From NCBI GenBank assembly GCA_002355495.1, contig AP017424.1:3906001-3970000 (forward strand): a stretch of DNA of 64,000 nucleotides, given 5' to 3'. Positions 1 through 7,904 of this stretch are shown one piece after another (the stretch's first letter is position 1; every line of letters begins with the position of its first letter). The position numbers and the translations under genes were made by a program. This DNA is from Streptomyces laurentii. GTDB taxonomy: Bacteria; Actinomycetota; Actinomycetes; Streptomycetales; Streptomycetaceae. The notes below the pieces were generated by a model that worked only from the letters and a program-made list of their open reading frames with translations, was not told the origin of the DNA and ran no database searches.

Positions 1-512
1 CAGCGCGGGGCGGCGACCAGGACGTGCTCCTCGTCGCAGAGCGGGGTGGCGGTGAACAGCGCGCCGCGGGGCAGGGCGGTGGCCACGGCCAGGTCGTGGT
101 GGCCCGCGGCGAGCCCGTCGAGGATCTCCTCCGCGTTGCCGAGCAGCGTGAAGCGGACGGCGAGCCCCTGGGTGACCAGCGGGGTGAGCGCGGGCAGCAC
201 CCGGGCCGAGGTGAACTCGGGCGGTCCGGCGGCATGCAGCGTACGGACGCCGTTCTGCTCGTCCAGGCCGGTCTCGGCGATCTCGACGAGCGCGTCCAGA
301 TGCGGTGCGGCGCGGTGCGCGAGTTCGTCGCCGATGGTGGTCGGGGTGACTCCGCGGGCCTGCCGGAGGAAGAGCGGACGCCCCAGCTGGCGCTCCAGGG
401 TGCGGATCTGGCTGGTGACGGCCGGCTGGGAGAGGCCGAGCAGGGCGGCGGCGCGGGTGAAGGATCCGGCCCGGTGCACCATGACGAAGGTGCGCAGCAG
501 GGTCAGATCCAT
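1..512 (-). CDS. LysR-family transcriptional regulator, C-terminus cut by the window
   Basis: Reading the minus strand from ATG at 512 gives a protein beginning MDLTLLRTFVMVHRAGSFTR, a typical LysR N-terminus. The winged helix-turn-helix occupies about residues 1-60 (AALLGLSQPAVTSQIRTLE is the recognition-helix region). The start of the effector-binding domain follows (about residues 90-170) and the frame runs off base 1, so roughly 170 of about 300 residues are present. A GGGGA ribosome-binding sequence precedes the ATG. LysR proteins bind DNA as tetramers, usually control a divergent gene and repress themselves, but no effector can be inferred here. The region upstream (513-671) is AT-rich around 565-585 and probably holds the autoregulated promoter. 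Family assignment is firm; the target is unknown. Confidence 0.85.
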   Translation of the reverse strand, partial: MDLTLLRTFVMVHRAGSFTRAAALLGLSQPAVTSQIRTLERQLGRPLFLRQARGVTPTTIGDELAHRAAPHLDALVEIAETGLDEQNGVRTLHAAGPPEFTSARVLPALTPLVTQGLAVRFTLLGNAEEILDGLAAGHHDLAVATALPRGALFTATPLCDEEHVLVAAPR

Positions 513-671
513 GCCGGTCCCCTTCCGGCCTCGCGGCCGATCGACTCGCCCCCGGAACCGTCCAACTATAAATAAGTCGATAGGCCGCTGTCGCTACCGT
601 GATTGGACACTGACACTCAGTCAACTAGCCTTGTTCGAGCGGTTGTCCCCAAGGGACCCGCAGGGGGAACA

Positions 672-712
672 GGGGCGTTCCGAGCCACGAGGGGGGAGGC
701 TCGGAACGCCCC
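672..712. terminator. Hairpin terminator, 15-bp perfect stem
   Basis: Bases 672-686 (GGGGCGTTCCGAGCC) are perfectly complementary to 698-712 with an 11-base loop. It lies just beyond the stop of the minus-strand holin-like gene at 734, so it most likely ends that transcript. Confidence 0.75.
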
Positions 713-733
713 TTCCGGGTTGTTCCGGCGCCT

Positions 734-1111
734 TCAGTCGCCGTCGGGCAGGACGACGTTCAGCGCCCAGGAGACGACGGAGATGATCAGGCCGCCGAGC
801 ACCGCGGTCCAGAAGCCCTCGACGTGGAAGCTGAGGTCGAGCACCCCGGCCAGCCAGGACGTCAGCAGCAGCATGAGCGCGTTGACGATCAGGGTGATCA
901 GGCCGAGGGTGAGAATGAAGAGCGGAATGGTGAGGAGCTGGACGACCGGCTTCACCAGGAAGTTCACCAGCCCGAAGACAAGGGCGACCAGGATCAGGGT
1001 CCACGCCTTCTTGCCGGTGCTGTCGCCGGTCAGTGTGATGTCCTGGAGCAGCCAGATGGCGACTCCCAGAGCACCCGCGTTGGCGAGCGTCTTGACGACG
1101 AAATTCTTCAT
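734..1111 (-). CDS. Phage-holin-4 superfamily small membrane protein
   Basis: A 125-residue protein with four strongly hydrophobic segments at about residues 8-26, 34-52, 58-82 and 92-118, separated by very short loops. The segment order and the NFLVKPVVQLLTIPLFILTLGL block fit the phage holin family 4 (YvlD-like) membrane proteins that are widespread as single chromosomal genes in actinobacteria. No phage genes surround it, so a lytic role is not implied and the physiological function is unknown. It is divergent from the cupin gene, whose ATG lies 51 bases away, so both promoters must sit in that short gap. The 15-bp hairpin at 672-712 follows its stop. Confidence 0.8.
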   Translation of the reverse strand: MKNFVVKTLANAGALGVAIWLLQDITLTGDSTGKKAWTLILVALVFGLVNFLVKPVVQLLTIPLFILTLGLITLIVNALMLLLTSWLAGVLDLSFHVEGFWTAVLGGLIISVVSWALNVVLPDGD

Positions 1112-1162
1112 GTGTCAGATCGTGACAGACAGGATCTGGTCAAAAACAGGGGCGGACGAGCA

Positions 1163-1480
1163 ATGAAGGTATTCCGGCTGGACGAGCTGGAGGCGGAGCG
1201 GGCGGCCAACGAAGGTGCCTATCTCCAGTTCCTGCGGGAGCGGAACATGTCCCTCGGTCTGTACGCGCTCGACGCGGGCAGTCCGGACCCGCAGCAGCCG
1301 CACGGGCAGGACGAGGTGTACTTCGTGGCGAGCGGCCGGGCCTCGATCACGGTCGGGGACGAGACGACGCAGGTCGCGCGGGGCAGTGTGGTGTACGTGC
1401 CGGCCGGGGTGCCGCACCGCTTCCACCACATCACCGAGGATCTGCGGGTCCTGGTGGTGTTCTCCCCGCCGGAGGCGTGA
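1163..1480 (+). CDS. Cupin-domain protein
   Basis: A 105-residue single-domain cupin starting MKVFRLDELEAERAANEGAY. Cupin motif 1 is visible as PHGQDEVYFVASGRASITVG (about residues 45-66) and motif 2 as GSVVYVPAGVPHRFHHI (about 73-90). Together they give the His/Gln/Glu and His metal ligands of the family. Small stand-alone cupins bind Mn, Fe or Zn and may be dioxygenases, isomerases or non-enzymatic binders, and nothing here selects among these. The frame stays open far upstream, but ATG 1163 is where cupin-like sequence begins and the upstream region overlaps the divergent holin gene. Confidence 0.8.
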   Translation: MKVFRLDELEAERAANEGAYLQFLRERNMSLGLYALDAGSPDPQQPHGQDEVYFVASGRASITVGDETTQVARGSVVYVPAGVPHRFHHITEDLRVLVVFSPPEA

Positions 1481-1714
1481 CCGGCCTGGTCAGCGGGTGT
1501 TCTCAGGGATCGCACCCCGATGCGGCGGCCGCTTCGGCGGGACACCCCCTAGGGGGCGGATCAGGGAAGAGCGGGGGCCGGACGGCCTCCGCTCGGGCGG
1601 TGGGCGGCCCTAGCATCGAAGGTGTCCGGCGCGGTGGGTGCCGGCGGGCCGGCGGACCGAGGTGAAGGCCTCGGCTCCGGACCTTCAGGACTCTTCCGAG
1701 ATGAGGTAAGCGCT

Positions 1715-1933
1715 ATGGCGGTGAAGGAGATTCTCGCGGGGATGCCGTGGTGGGTGAAGTGGGTCGCCATACCCGTCATCGCCCTGGCCGTGTTCGGCGG
1801 CCTGATCACTTCCGTCCTGAGCTTCGTGGTCGGGCTGGTGTTCAAGGTGCTGCTCTTCGTGGCCCTCGTCGGCGGTCTGATCTTCGTCGTCCGCAAGGTC
1901 ACGTCCAAGGGCGGCTCGCGCGGCGACTGGTGA
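1715..1933 (+). CDS. DUF5326-type small membrane protein
   Basis: A 72-residue protein, MAVKEILAGMPWWVKWVAIP..., with two closely spaced hydrophobic segments (about 14-38 and 40-62) and a short basic C-terminus (RKVTSKGGSRGDW). It resembles the short Streptomyces-specific membrane proteins grouped as DUF5326, whose function is not known. ATG 1715 is chosen because the protein-like sequence begins there. Upstream in-frame sequence is Gly/Pro-rich without hydrophobic pattern. A GAGATGAGG stretch precedes it. It stands alone between the cupin and ssgR. Confidence 0.7.
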   Translation: MAVKEILAGMPWWVKWVAIPVIALAVFGGLITSVLSFVVGLVFKVLLFVALVGGLIFVVRKVTSKGGSRGDW

Positions 1934-2196
1934 CGGAGGCGGACCCGGCCCGATCCGCCGGACATCCGTAGCACGGGTGACCCGTCGGTCCGGGGTCTCC
2001 GCCGGCTTTTAGCCCGGCCGAGGGAACGCACAGGTTGAAACGGGGGTGCCCGTGTGACCTGCCATTAGAGTGGAATTCCTCTGCCGCTCCGGGAAGTTCA
2101 GGTCTAGACCTTTACGGTTCCAGGCCGCGGCGGGCGCGCGGGGGAGGCCCCCGCGGGCGGGTGTGACGCACCCGTCGACACGCCTGGGGGTGACCT

Positions 2197-2967
2197 TTGG
2201 CCACTGCTTCGCAGCCCGCTGCTCCTACCCTGATCGGCTCCGTGCAGCGGGCGTTGAGACTGCTGGAGGCGGTGGGCTCGCATGGCGACGGAGCCCCTGC
2301 CAAACAGCTGGCGCGCGAGGCGGGACTGCCGCTGTCCACTGCGTACCACCTGCTCCGCACCCTGGCGTATGAGGGCTATCTGCGCCGCGAGAAGGGTGTG
2401 TTCATCCTCGGTGACGCCGCCGCCCGGCTGGTCGGCGGCGGCGCTGTGCAGAATCGTCGCACCAAGATCGAGGACTCGCTCGCCCACTGGCGCGACGCCA
2501 TAGGCCTGCCCATTTACTTCGCCCTCTATCGCGAGGGCGAGATCGAGCTGGTCTCCGTCGCCGACGCTCCGGCCGCCCCGGCCGTCGAGGAGTGGGCCGA
2601 CTTCCGGGAGACCGGCCACGCGCACGCGGTCGGACAGTGCCTGCTCAGTCAACTCGATCCGAAGAGTCGTCAAGAGCATCTCGATCGTCACCCGGTCCAG
2701 GCGCTCACGCCGTATACGGTGCGTAATCAACAAGCCCTTCTGGACCGTTTGGGTGGAATAGGGCGAATGGAGCCCTTGGTGGAGCGTCAGGAATATGCGC
2801 TCGGCACAGTCTGCGGCGCCATCCCGATCACCGTGGGCTCCACGGCCGCCGCGTTGGCCGTTTCCTTGCCTCTGCACCAGGAAGAGCGGTTGCTACCCGC
2901 AGTCGAGTGGCTACGCAATGAGGCCGGAATGCTTTTCTCCTCCCTTGCCCTCTCTATCAGTATCTGA
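2197..2967 (+). CDS. ssgR: IclR-family regulator SsgR, activator of ssgA
   Basis: A 256-residue protein with an IclR winged helix-turn-helix at about residues 12-75 (AKQLAREAGLPLSTAYHLLR) and an effector-binding domain to the C-terminus (ALGTVCGAIPITVGSTAAALAVSLPL). In Streptomyces coelicolor the IclR-type gene directly upstream of ssgA is ssgR, which is required for ssgA transcription and sporulation-specific cell division. The same arrangement is seen here with a 134-base gap. The only reasonable start is TTG 2197, since a TGA lies two codons upstream. A GGGGG stretch at 2186-2190 serves as ribosome-binding site. Codon use in the last third (2640-2960) is noticeably less GC-rich than its neighbours. 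Identification rests on family plus synteny. Confidence 0.88.
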   Translation: MATASQPAAPTLIGSVQRALRLLEAVGSHGDGAPAKQLAREAGLPLSTAYHLLRTLAYEGYLRREKGVFILGDAAARLVGGGAVQNRRTKIEDSLAHWRDAIGLPIYFALYREGEIELVSVADAPAAPAVEEWADFRETGHAHAVGQCLLSQLDPKSRQEHLDRHPVQALTPYTVRNQQALLDRLGGIGRMEPLVERQEYALGTVCGAIPITVGSTAAALAVSLPLHQEERLLPAVEWLRNEAGMLFSSLALSISI

Positions 2968-3101
2968 AAAATCACTCCTTGTGATCTGCTAGCGCTTACA
3001 GCACGATTGCGTCAAGAGGGCCATGGTGGATCATTCCTGGCCGTTTCGACCACAGCTTTCACCAAGCCTGCGTACACAACTGCCCATCCGATGCGGGGTA
3101 C

Positions 3102-3539
3102 ATGATGCGAGAGACGGTTCAGGCCGAGGTCCTGATGAGCTTCCTCGTCTCCGAGGAGCTCTCCTTCAGGATCCCGGTGGAACTGCGATACGAGACCGGT
3201 GACCCCTACGCGGTGCGGATGACATTCCATCTCCCTGGGGACGCGCCCGTGACCTGGGCATTCGGTCGAGAACTCCTGCTCGACGGGATCAACGGACCGA
3301 GCGGGGACGGTGATGTGCACATCGCGCCGACCGATCCCGACGGTCTTTCCGATGTCATGATCCGACTCCAGGTCGGTGGCGACCGCGCCCTGTTCCGGGC
3401 GAGTGCGCCGCCGTTGGTCGCCTTCCTCGACCGGACGGACAAGCTCGTCCCGCTCGGTCAGGAACGGACACTGGGTGACTTCGAGGACCACTTGGAGGCG
3501 GCACTCGGGCGGATTCTGGCCGAGGAGAACGCGGGCTGA
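3102..3539 (+). CDS. ssgA: SsgA, sporulation-specific cell-division activator
   Basis: The protein carries the SsgA-like (SALP) core from MSFLVSEELSFRIPVEL to ALGRILAEENAG. SsgA is found only in morphologically complex actinomycetes. It activates sporulation septation by helping to place SsgB and then FtsZ, and it marks sites of peptidoglycan synthesis. Three starts are possible: ATG 3102, ATG 3105 (GGGG at 3095-3098) and ATG 3135 with GAGG at 3126-3129. The family core begins at the last, and the longer forms give about 145 residues, also reported in the family. It lies immediately downstream of its activator gene ssgR in the same direction, with its own upstream region of about 130 bases. 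Function is assigned with high confidence from similarity and gene pairing. Confidence 0.92.
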   Translation: MMRETVQAEVLMSFLVSEELSFRIPVELRYETGDPYAVRMTFHLPGDAPVTWAFGRELLLDGINGPSGDGDVHIAPTDPDGLSDVMIRLQVGGDRALFRASAPPLVAFLDRTDKLVPLGQERTLGDFEDHLEAALGRILAEENAG

Positions 3540-3558
3540 GCCCGCGCTCGGAGCAGCG

Positions 3559-4920
3559 TCACCTGGCCCGGCGCCGCCGACCGCCGCGGCCTGTCCGACC
3601 GCTCCGCCCCGCCGGCCGTCCCGCCGGCTGTCCCCCCTCCCGGCCCACCGGCGCGTCCCCTGCGCCCGGCCGGTCCGCCGACACCACGAGCGCCGCGAGC
3701 GCGGTGGTGACCGGTACCGCCGCGACCAGACCGATCGACCCGACCAGGGTCCGGACGATCTCCTCCGCGACCAGTTCGCTGTTGGCCACGGTGCCCACGC
3801 TGCTCTGCGCGATGGAGAAGAGCAGCAGCAGCGGCAGCGCCGCACCCGCGTAGGCGAGCACCAGGGTGTTCACCACCGAGGCGATGTGGTCCCGGCCGAT
3901 CCGGATGCCCGCCCGGTAGAGCGCCCGCGGCCCCATGTCCGGGTCCGCCTGATGCAGTTCCCAGACCGCCGAGGTCTGGGTGACCGTCACATCGTCGAGC
4001 ACGCCGAGCGAGCCGATGATGATGCCGGCGAGCAGCAGACCCGACATGTCGATGTCCGGGTAGAGGCCGTGGATGAGGCCGGTGTTGTCGTCCGTGTTGC
4101 CGCTGAGCGCGGCCCAGCCGATGAAGAACGAGCCGAGCAGGCCGATCAGCAGCAGCGAAACGAGCGTGCCGAGCACCGCCACCGAGGTGCGTGCGGAGAG
4201 CCCGTGACACATGTAGAGCGCGATCAGCATGATCGCGCTCGATCCGACGACGGCGACGACCAGCGGATTCGACCCCTGGATGATCGCCGGGAGAATGAAC
4301 AGGGTCAGAATCGCGAAGCTCACGGCGAGTGCGATCAGGGCCGTCACGCCGCGCATCCGGCCGACCAGCACGACGACGAGCGCGAAGATGCCGGCGAGTA
4401 CGGCGAGCGGCACCTTCCGGTTCACGTCGGTGACCCCGTACTGGAGTTCGCGCGGCGCGTCCGGCGCGTACGCGACGATCACCCCCTGCCTCTCGTGGAG
4501 CTGCCGCGGCGCGTCCGGCGGGACGATCTCGGTGAAGGTGCGGCCCTTGTGGGGACCCGTCGTGACCTCGACGGTCGCCTTTCCGCACGCCTTGGCCGCC
4601 GTGTCCGCCCGCGGCGCCGGCTCCGGCTGGCCGGCGCCCGGCATCGCGGCGACGCCCGCGTCCTCGCAGTCGATGGTCTCGACCGAGGCGACCCGGCCCT
4701 GTTCGGTCTGCCGGTCGAAGCCGACCCCCGTGCGATGGTGCGCCGGGGCGCTGCCCGGCCACAGCATCACCAGGCCGACGACCACGGCGGCGGCGAAGGG
4801 GACGAGGACCGCGGCGATGACCTTTCTCAGATGCCGGGAGACGGGGGCGGCCGGCCCGTGGTGATGGCTGTGCCCCTGGGACGGACCGTGCGGATCGGGG
4901 GTGTGGTGCGTCGAAGTCAC
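3559..4920 (-). CDS. YibE/F-family multi-pass membrane protein
   Basis: From GTG 4920 the protein is about 453 residues. A His-rich cytoplasmic N-terminus (HHTPDPHGPSQGHSHHHG) leads to a first membrane segment (about 33-55), then an extracytoplasmic domain of about 130 residues, and then seven or so membrane segments from PLAVLAGIFALVVVLVG to the C-terminus. This is the architecture of YibE/F proteins, whose biochemical function is unknown. The conserved LDDVTVTQTSAVWEL block is present. The His cluster may bind metal, but that is inference. An upstream GTG at 4953 is an alternative start. The gene converges on ssgA and is divergent from thiC; in S. coelicolor a YibE/F gene sits at the same place. 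Confidence 0.78.
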   Translation of the reverse strand: MTSTHHTPDPHGPSQGHSHHHGPAAPVSRHLRKVIAAVLVPFAAAVVVGLVMLWPGSAPAHHRTGVGFDRQTEQGRVASVETIDCEDAGVAAMPGAGQPEPAPRADTAAKACGKATVEVTTGPHKGRTFTEIVPPDAPRQLHERQGVIVAYAPDAPRELQYGVTDVNRKVPLAVLAGIFALVVVLVGRMRGVTALIALAVSFAILTLFILPAIIQGSNPLVVAVVGSSAIMLIALYMCHGLSARTSVAVLGTLVSLLLIGLLGSFFIGWAALSGNTDDNTGLIHGLYPDIDMSGLLLAGIIIGSLGVLDDVTVTQTSAVWELHQADPDMGPRALYRAGIRIGRDHIASVVNTLVLAYAGAALPLLLLFSIAQSSVGTVANSELVAEEIVRTLVGSIGLVAAVPVTTALAALVVSADRPGAGDAPVGREGGQPAGRPAGRSGRTGRGGRRRRAR

Positions 4921-5000
4921 CGGCCGATCATCCCAACAGCGCCCAGGGCCCACTGTTCAGCACGCCAGCGGTGGCGCTAGCGTGGTGTCACCTTTTGCAC

Positions 5001-5095
5001 ACGCGGGAGCTCGGAGCACCGGGCTGAGAGGGCGCTGACGAATCGCTGCGCCGACCGCCGAACCTGTTACCGGGTAATGCCGGCGTAGGGAGATT
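5001..5095 (+). promoter_or_regulatory. TPP riboswitch (THI-box) upstream of thiC
   Basis: The conserved thi-box elements occur in order: GGGAGC at 5005-5010, GGGCTGAGAGGG from 5021 (the pyrimidine-sensing CUGAGA loop), ACCGCCGAACCTGTTACCGGG near 5053-5073, and TAATGCCGGCGTAGGGAG to about 5091. This is the thiamine-pyrophosphate aptamer. The thiC ATG is only about 10 bases beyond, and GTAGGGAG also contains the ribosome-binding sequence. Binding of TPP would therefore most simply hide the Shine-Dalgarno and block translation. The motif is seen directly; the mechanism is inferred from the spacing. Confidence 0.95.
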
Positions 5096-5102
5096 CGGTC
5101 AG

Positions 5103-6896
5103 ATGACCATTCAGGATGCACGCACGCCTGCCTCCGAACGGAACGAGCCGCAGGAGCGCACGCCGGGCTGGCACAAGGGATACGTCGAGGGCTCCCGCCC
5201 CGACATCCGGGTGCCCGTCCGCCAGGTGCACCTCACCAACGGCACGGACGTCACGCTGTACGACACGTCCGGCCCGTACACCGATCCCGCCTCCGACACC
5301 GATGTCCGCCGCGGCCTGCCGCCGCTGCGGGAGAACTGGATCACCGGCCGGGGCGACACCGAGGAGTACCCGGGCCGCCCCCTCCGCCCCGAGGACGACG
5401 GCATCAAGCACACCGCGCCGCGCGGTGGACTCAGGAACCTCGACGCCGTCTTCCCCGGCCGGCCGCGGCTGCCGCGCCGGGGCCGGAGCGGTCAGGCGGT
5501 GACCCAGCTCGCGTACGCCCGGCGTGGCGAGATCACGCCGGAGATGGAGTTCGTCGCGATCCGCGAGAACGTCTCCCCCGAGGTCGTACGGGAGGAACTC
5601 GCGGCCGGCCGCGCCGTCCTGCCGGTCAACGTCAACCACCCGGAGATCGAGCCGATGATCATCGGCAAGCGGTTCCTGGTGAAGGTCAACGCCAACATCG
5701 GCAACTCCGCCGTCACCTCCTCCATCGAGGAGGAGGTCGAGAAGATGACCTGGGCGACCCGGTGGGGCGCCGACACGGTCATGGACCTGTCCACCGGCCG
5801 CAACATCCACACCACCCGCGAGTGGGTGCTGCGCAACTCCCCCGTGCCGATCGGCACGGTGCCGCTCTACCAGGCGCTGGAGAAGGTGGACGGCCGCGCC
5901 GAGGAGCTGACCTGGGAGATCTACAAGGACACGGTCGTCGAGCAGGCCGAGCAGGGCGTCGACTACATGACGGTGCACGCCGGCGTGCTGCTGCCGTACG
6001 TGCCGCTGACCGCGCGCCGCAAGACCGGCATCGTCTCGCGCGGCGGCTCGATCATGGCCGCCTGGTGTCTCGCGCACCACCAGGAGAACTTCCTCTACAC
6101 GAACTTCGAGGAGCTCTGCGAGATCCTGGCGGCCTACGACGTCACGTACTCGCTCGGCGACGGCCTGCGGCCCGGCTCGATCGCCGACGCCAACGACGAG
6201 GCGCAGTTCGCGGAGCTGCGCACGCTCGGCGAGCTCAACCGGATCGCCCGGCGGCACGACGTCCAGACGATGATCGAGGGCCCGGGCCACGTCCCGATGC
6301 ACAAGATCCGCGAGAACGTGGAACTCCAGCAGGAGATCTGCGACGAGGCGCCGTTCTACACGCTCGGCCCGCTCACCACCGACGTCGCTCCGGCATATGA
6401 CCACATCACCTCGGGCATCGGCGCGGCGATGATCGCCTGGTGGGGCACGGCGATGCTCTGCTACGTCACTCCCAAGGAGCACTTGGGGCTGCCGAACCGG
6501 GACGACGTGAAGACCGGCGTCATCACCTACAAGATCGCCGCGCACGCGGCGGACCTGGCGAAGGGGCATCCGGGCGCTCAGGAGTGGGACGACGCGCTGT
6601 CGGACGCGCGCTTCGAGTTCCGCTGGGAGGACCAGTTCAACCTGGCCCTCGACCCGGACACGGCACGGGAGTTCCACGACGAGACGCTGCCGGCGGAGCC
6701 CGCGAAGACGGCGCACTTCTGCTCGATGTGCGGGCCGAAGTTCTGCTCGATGAAGATCAGCAGGAGCATCACCGAGCAGTTCGGCGGGGACGCGCCGGCG
6801 GCGAGCGACGAGGAGATCGCCGCGGGCATGCTGCGGAAGTCCGAGGAGTTCGCTGCGTCGGGCAACCGGGTCTATCTGCCGATGGCGGAGAGCTGA
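5103..6896 (+). CDS. thiC: Phosphomethylpyrimidine synthase ThiC
   Basis: A 597-residue enzyme that rearranges aminoimidazole ribotide into hydroxymethylpyrimidine phosphate, the pyrimidine half of thiamine, using a radical-SAM 4Fe-4S cluster. Recognisable blocks are TPEMEFVAIREN (about 146-157), GNSAVTSSIEEEVEKM (about 201-216), MTVHAGVLLPYVPLT and GPGHVPMHKIRENV. The C-terminal cluster motif CSMCGPKFC has Cys at about 540, 543 and 548, the unusual C-terminal CX2CX4C of ThiC. Length is typical for the actinobacterial enzyme. Expression should be controlled by the TPP riboswitch just upstream. The start ATG 5103 is fixed by the riboswitch-embedded ribosome-binding site. Confidence 0.97.
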   Translation: MTIQDARTPASERNEPQERTPGWHKGYVEGSRPDIRVPVRQVHLTNGTDVTLYDTSGPYTDPASDTDVRRGLPPLRENWITGRGDTEEYPGRPLRPEDDGIKHTAPRGGLRNLDAVFPGRPRLPRRGRSGQAVTQLAYARRGEITPEMEFVAIRENVSPEVVREELAAGRAVLPVNVNHPEIEPMIIGKRFLVKVNANIGNSAVTSSIEEEVEKMTWATRWGADTVMDLSTGRNIHTTREWVLRNSPVPIGTVPLYQALEKVDGRAEELTWEIYKDTVVEQAEQGVDYMTVHAGVLLPYVPLTARRKTGIVSRGGSIMAAWCLAHHQENFLYTNFEELCEILAAYDVTYSLGDGLRPGSIADANDEAQFAELRTLGELNRIARRHDVQTMIEGPGHVPMHKIRENVELQQEICDEAPFYTLGPLTTDVAPAYDHITSGIGAAMIAWWGTAMLCYVTPKEHLGLPNRDDVKTGVITYKIAAHAADLAKGHPGAQEWDDALSDARFEFRWEDQFNLALDPDTAREFHDETLPAEPAKTAHFCSMCGPKFCSMKISRSITEQFGGDAPAASDEEIAAGMLRKSEEFAASGNRVYLPMAES

Positions 6897-6985
6897 CAGT
6901 CGGCATATGACGGCCGACCGGCGGACCGACCGGCGGACCGGGCCGCGCACCGGGCAGCGCACCGGGCAGTGGAGACGACGGACGA

Positions 6986-7741
6986 TCAGTCGAGGTCGGG
7001 GACGTCGGGGCCGGTGAAGTCCGGGGCGCTGTAGCCGACCCGGGGGAGGCGATCGGGGTCCGGGGCGGGATGCTCCGGACCCTCCGGCGGCGGAGCGAGG
7101 GCGTCGTGCAGGAAGGGGAGGATTCCCCGGTCCCGCAGCGCCCGGTGCCAGGCCTCCTCCGCGCGGGCCGTCTCGTCGTCGGCGGCGGACCCGTCGGCGG
7201 TCCCGGCCGGGGCGGCCCGGTGGCGCAGGGCCGTGACCAGCAGGGCCGCGGCACCGCACAGCAGACCGGCCGCGGCGGCGGCGCCGAAGAACAGCCCCGC
7301 GGTGAGCAGGGTGTCCGCGAAGGCGGGGACCGGCTCGAACAGGCGGAGGACCGCCCCGACCAGGAGGAGGGTCACGGCCGTCGCGCCCGCGAGGAGCGGG
7401 GCGAGGACGGTGACGACGGCGATCAGGCCCGCCCCGCGCGCGTGGAGCGGCCGTTCGTCCGTACCGCGGCCGTCCTGGGGGGAACGGGTCTGTTCGCGGG
7501 CGTGCTCACGGGCTTGTTCGCGCAGGCGGACGAAGTGGTCGTACTCGACGGCGGCGGTGGCGGTGAGAGGGTCCAGGGCGTCCAGCACCCTGGTGCGCAG
7601 CTGCGCGATCGTGAGCGGCCGGGCGCTTGCGGCCGCGGCGGGATCCTGGAGGCCGTACACGGCGCGCAGCGCGTCGTCGAGGATCCGTTCGAATGCGGGG
7701 CGGTCTTCGGGCAGCAGGTGTGGGGCCACGTGCATGTGCAT
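6986..7741 (-). CDS. Hypothetical membrane protein
   Basis: A 251-residue protein that I do not recognise as a named family. The N-terminal 100 residues are soluble and helical (APHLLPEDRPAFERILDDALRAVYGLQD...). Two long hydrophobic segments follow at about 104-131 and 142-170, then a charged C-terminal tail of about 80 residues rich in Ala/Pro/Asp. This predicts a two-pass membrane protein with both ends in the cytoplasm. ATG 7741 (or 7735) follows a GGGGG stretch. It is a single gene between thiC and the metallophosphoesterase, facing thiC. Codon use is normal for the region, so it is likely a real Streptomyces-type conserved protein of unknown function. Confidence 0.6.
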   Translation of the reverse strand: MHMHVAPHLLPEDRPAFERILDDALRAVYGLQDPAAAASARPLTIAQLRTRVLDALDPLTATAAVEYDHFVRLREQAREHAREQTRSPQDGRGTDERPLHARGAGLIAVVTVLAPLLAGATAVTLLLVGAVLRLFEPVPAFADTLLTAGLFFGAAAAAGLLCGAAALLVTALRHRAAPAGTADGSAADDETARAEEAWHRALRDRGILPFLHDALAPPPEGPEHPAPDPDRLPRVGYSAPDFTGPDVPDLD

Positions 7742-7904
7742 CCCCCGATGCTCCGTGGGAGGCCGGAACCGGCCAGGAGGGGGCGGCGGGTCGGGCGGAA
7801 ACGGAGGGAGAACCTGCCACGGACGGGCCGGGGGTGTCGGGTTCGCGGCGCGTGGTGGCAGGGCGTTTCGGGAGTCGGATTCCCCGGATGCGTACGGTTA
7901 TGCC

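Noticed and set aside
734..1111. Holin-like gene as evidence of a prophage
   Set aside because: No other phage gene surrounds it, and this membrane family is common as a single chromosomal gene.
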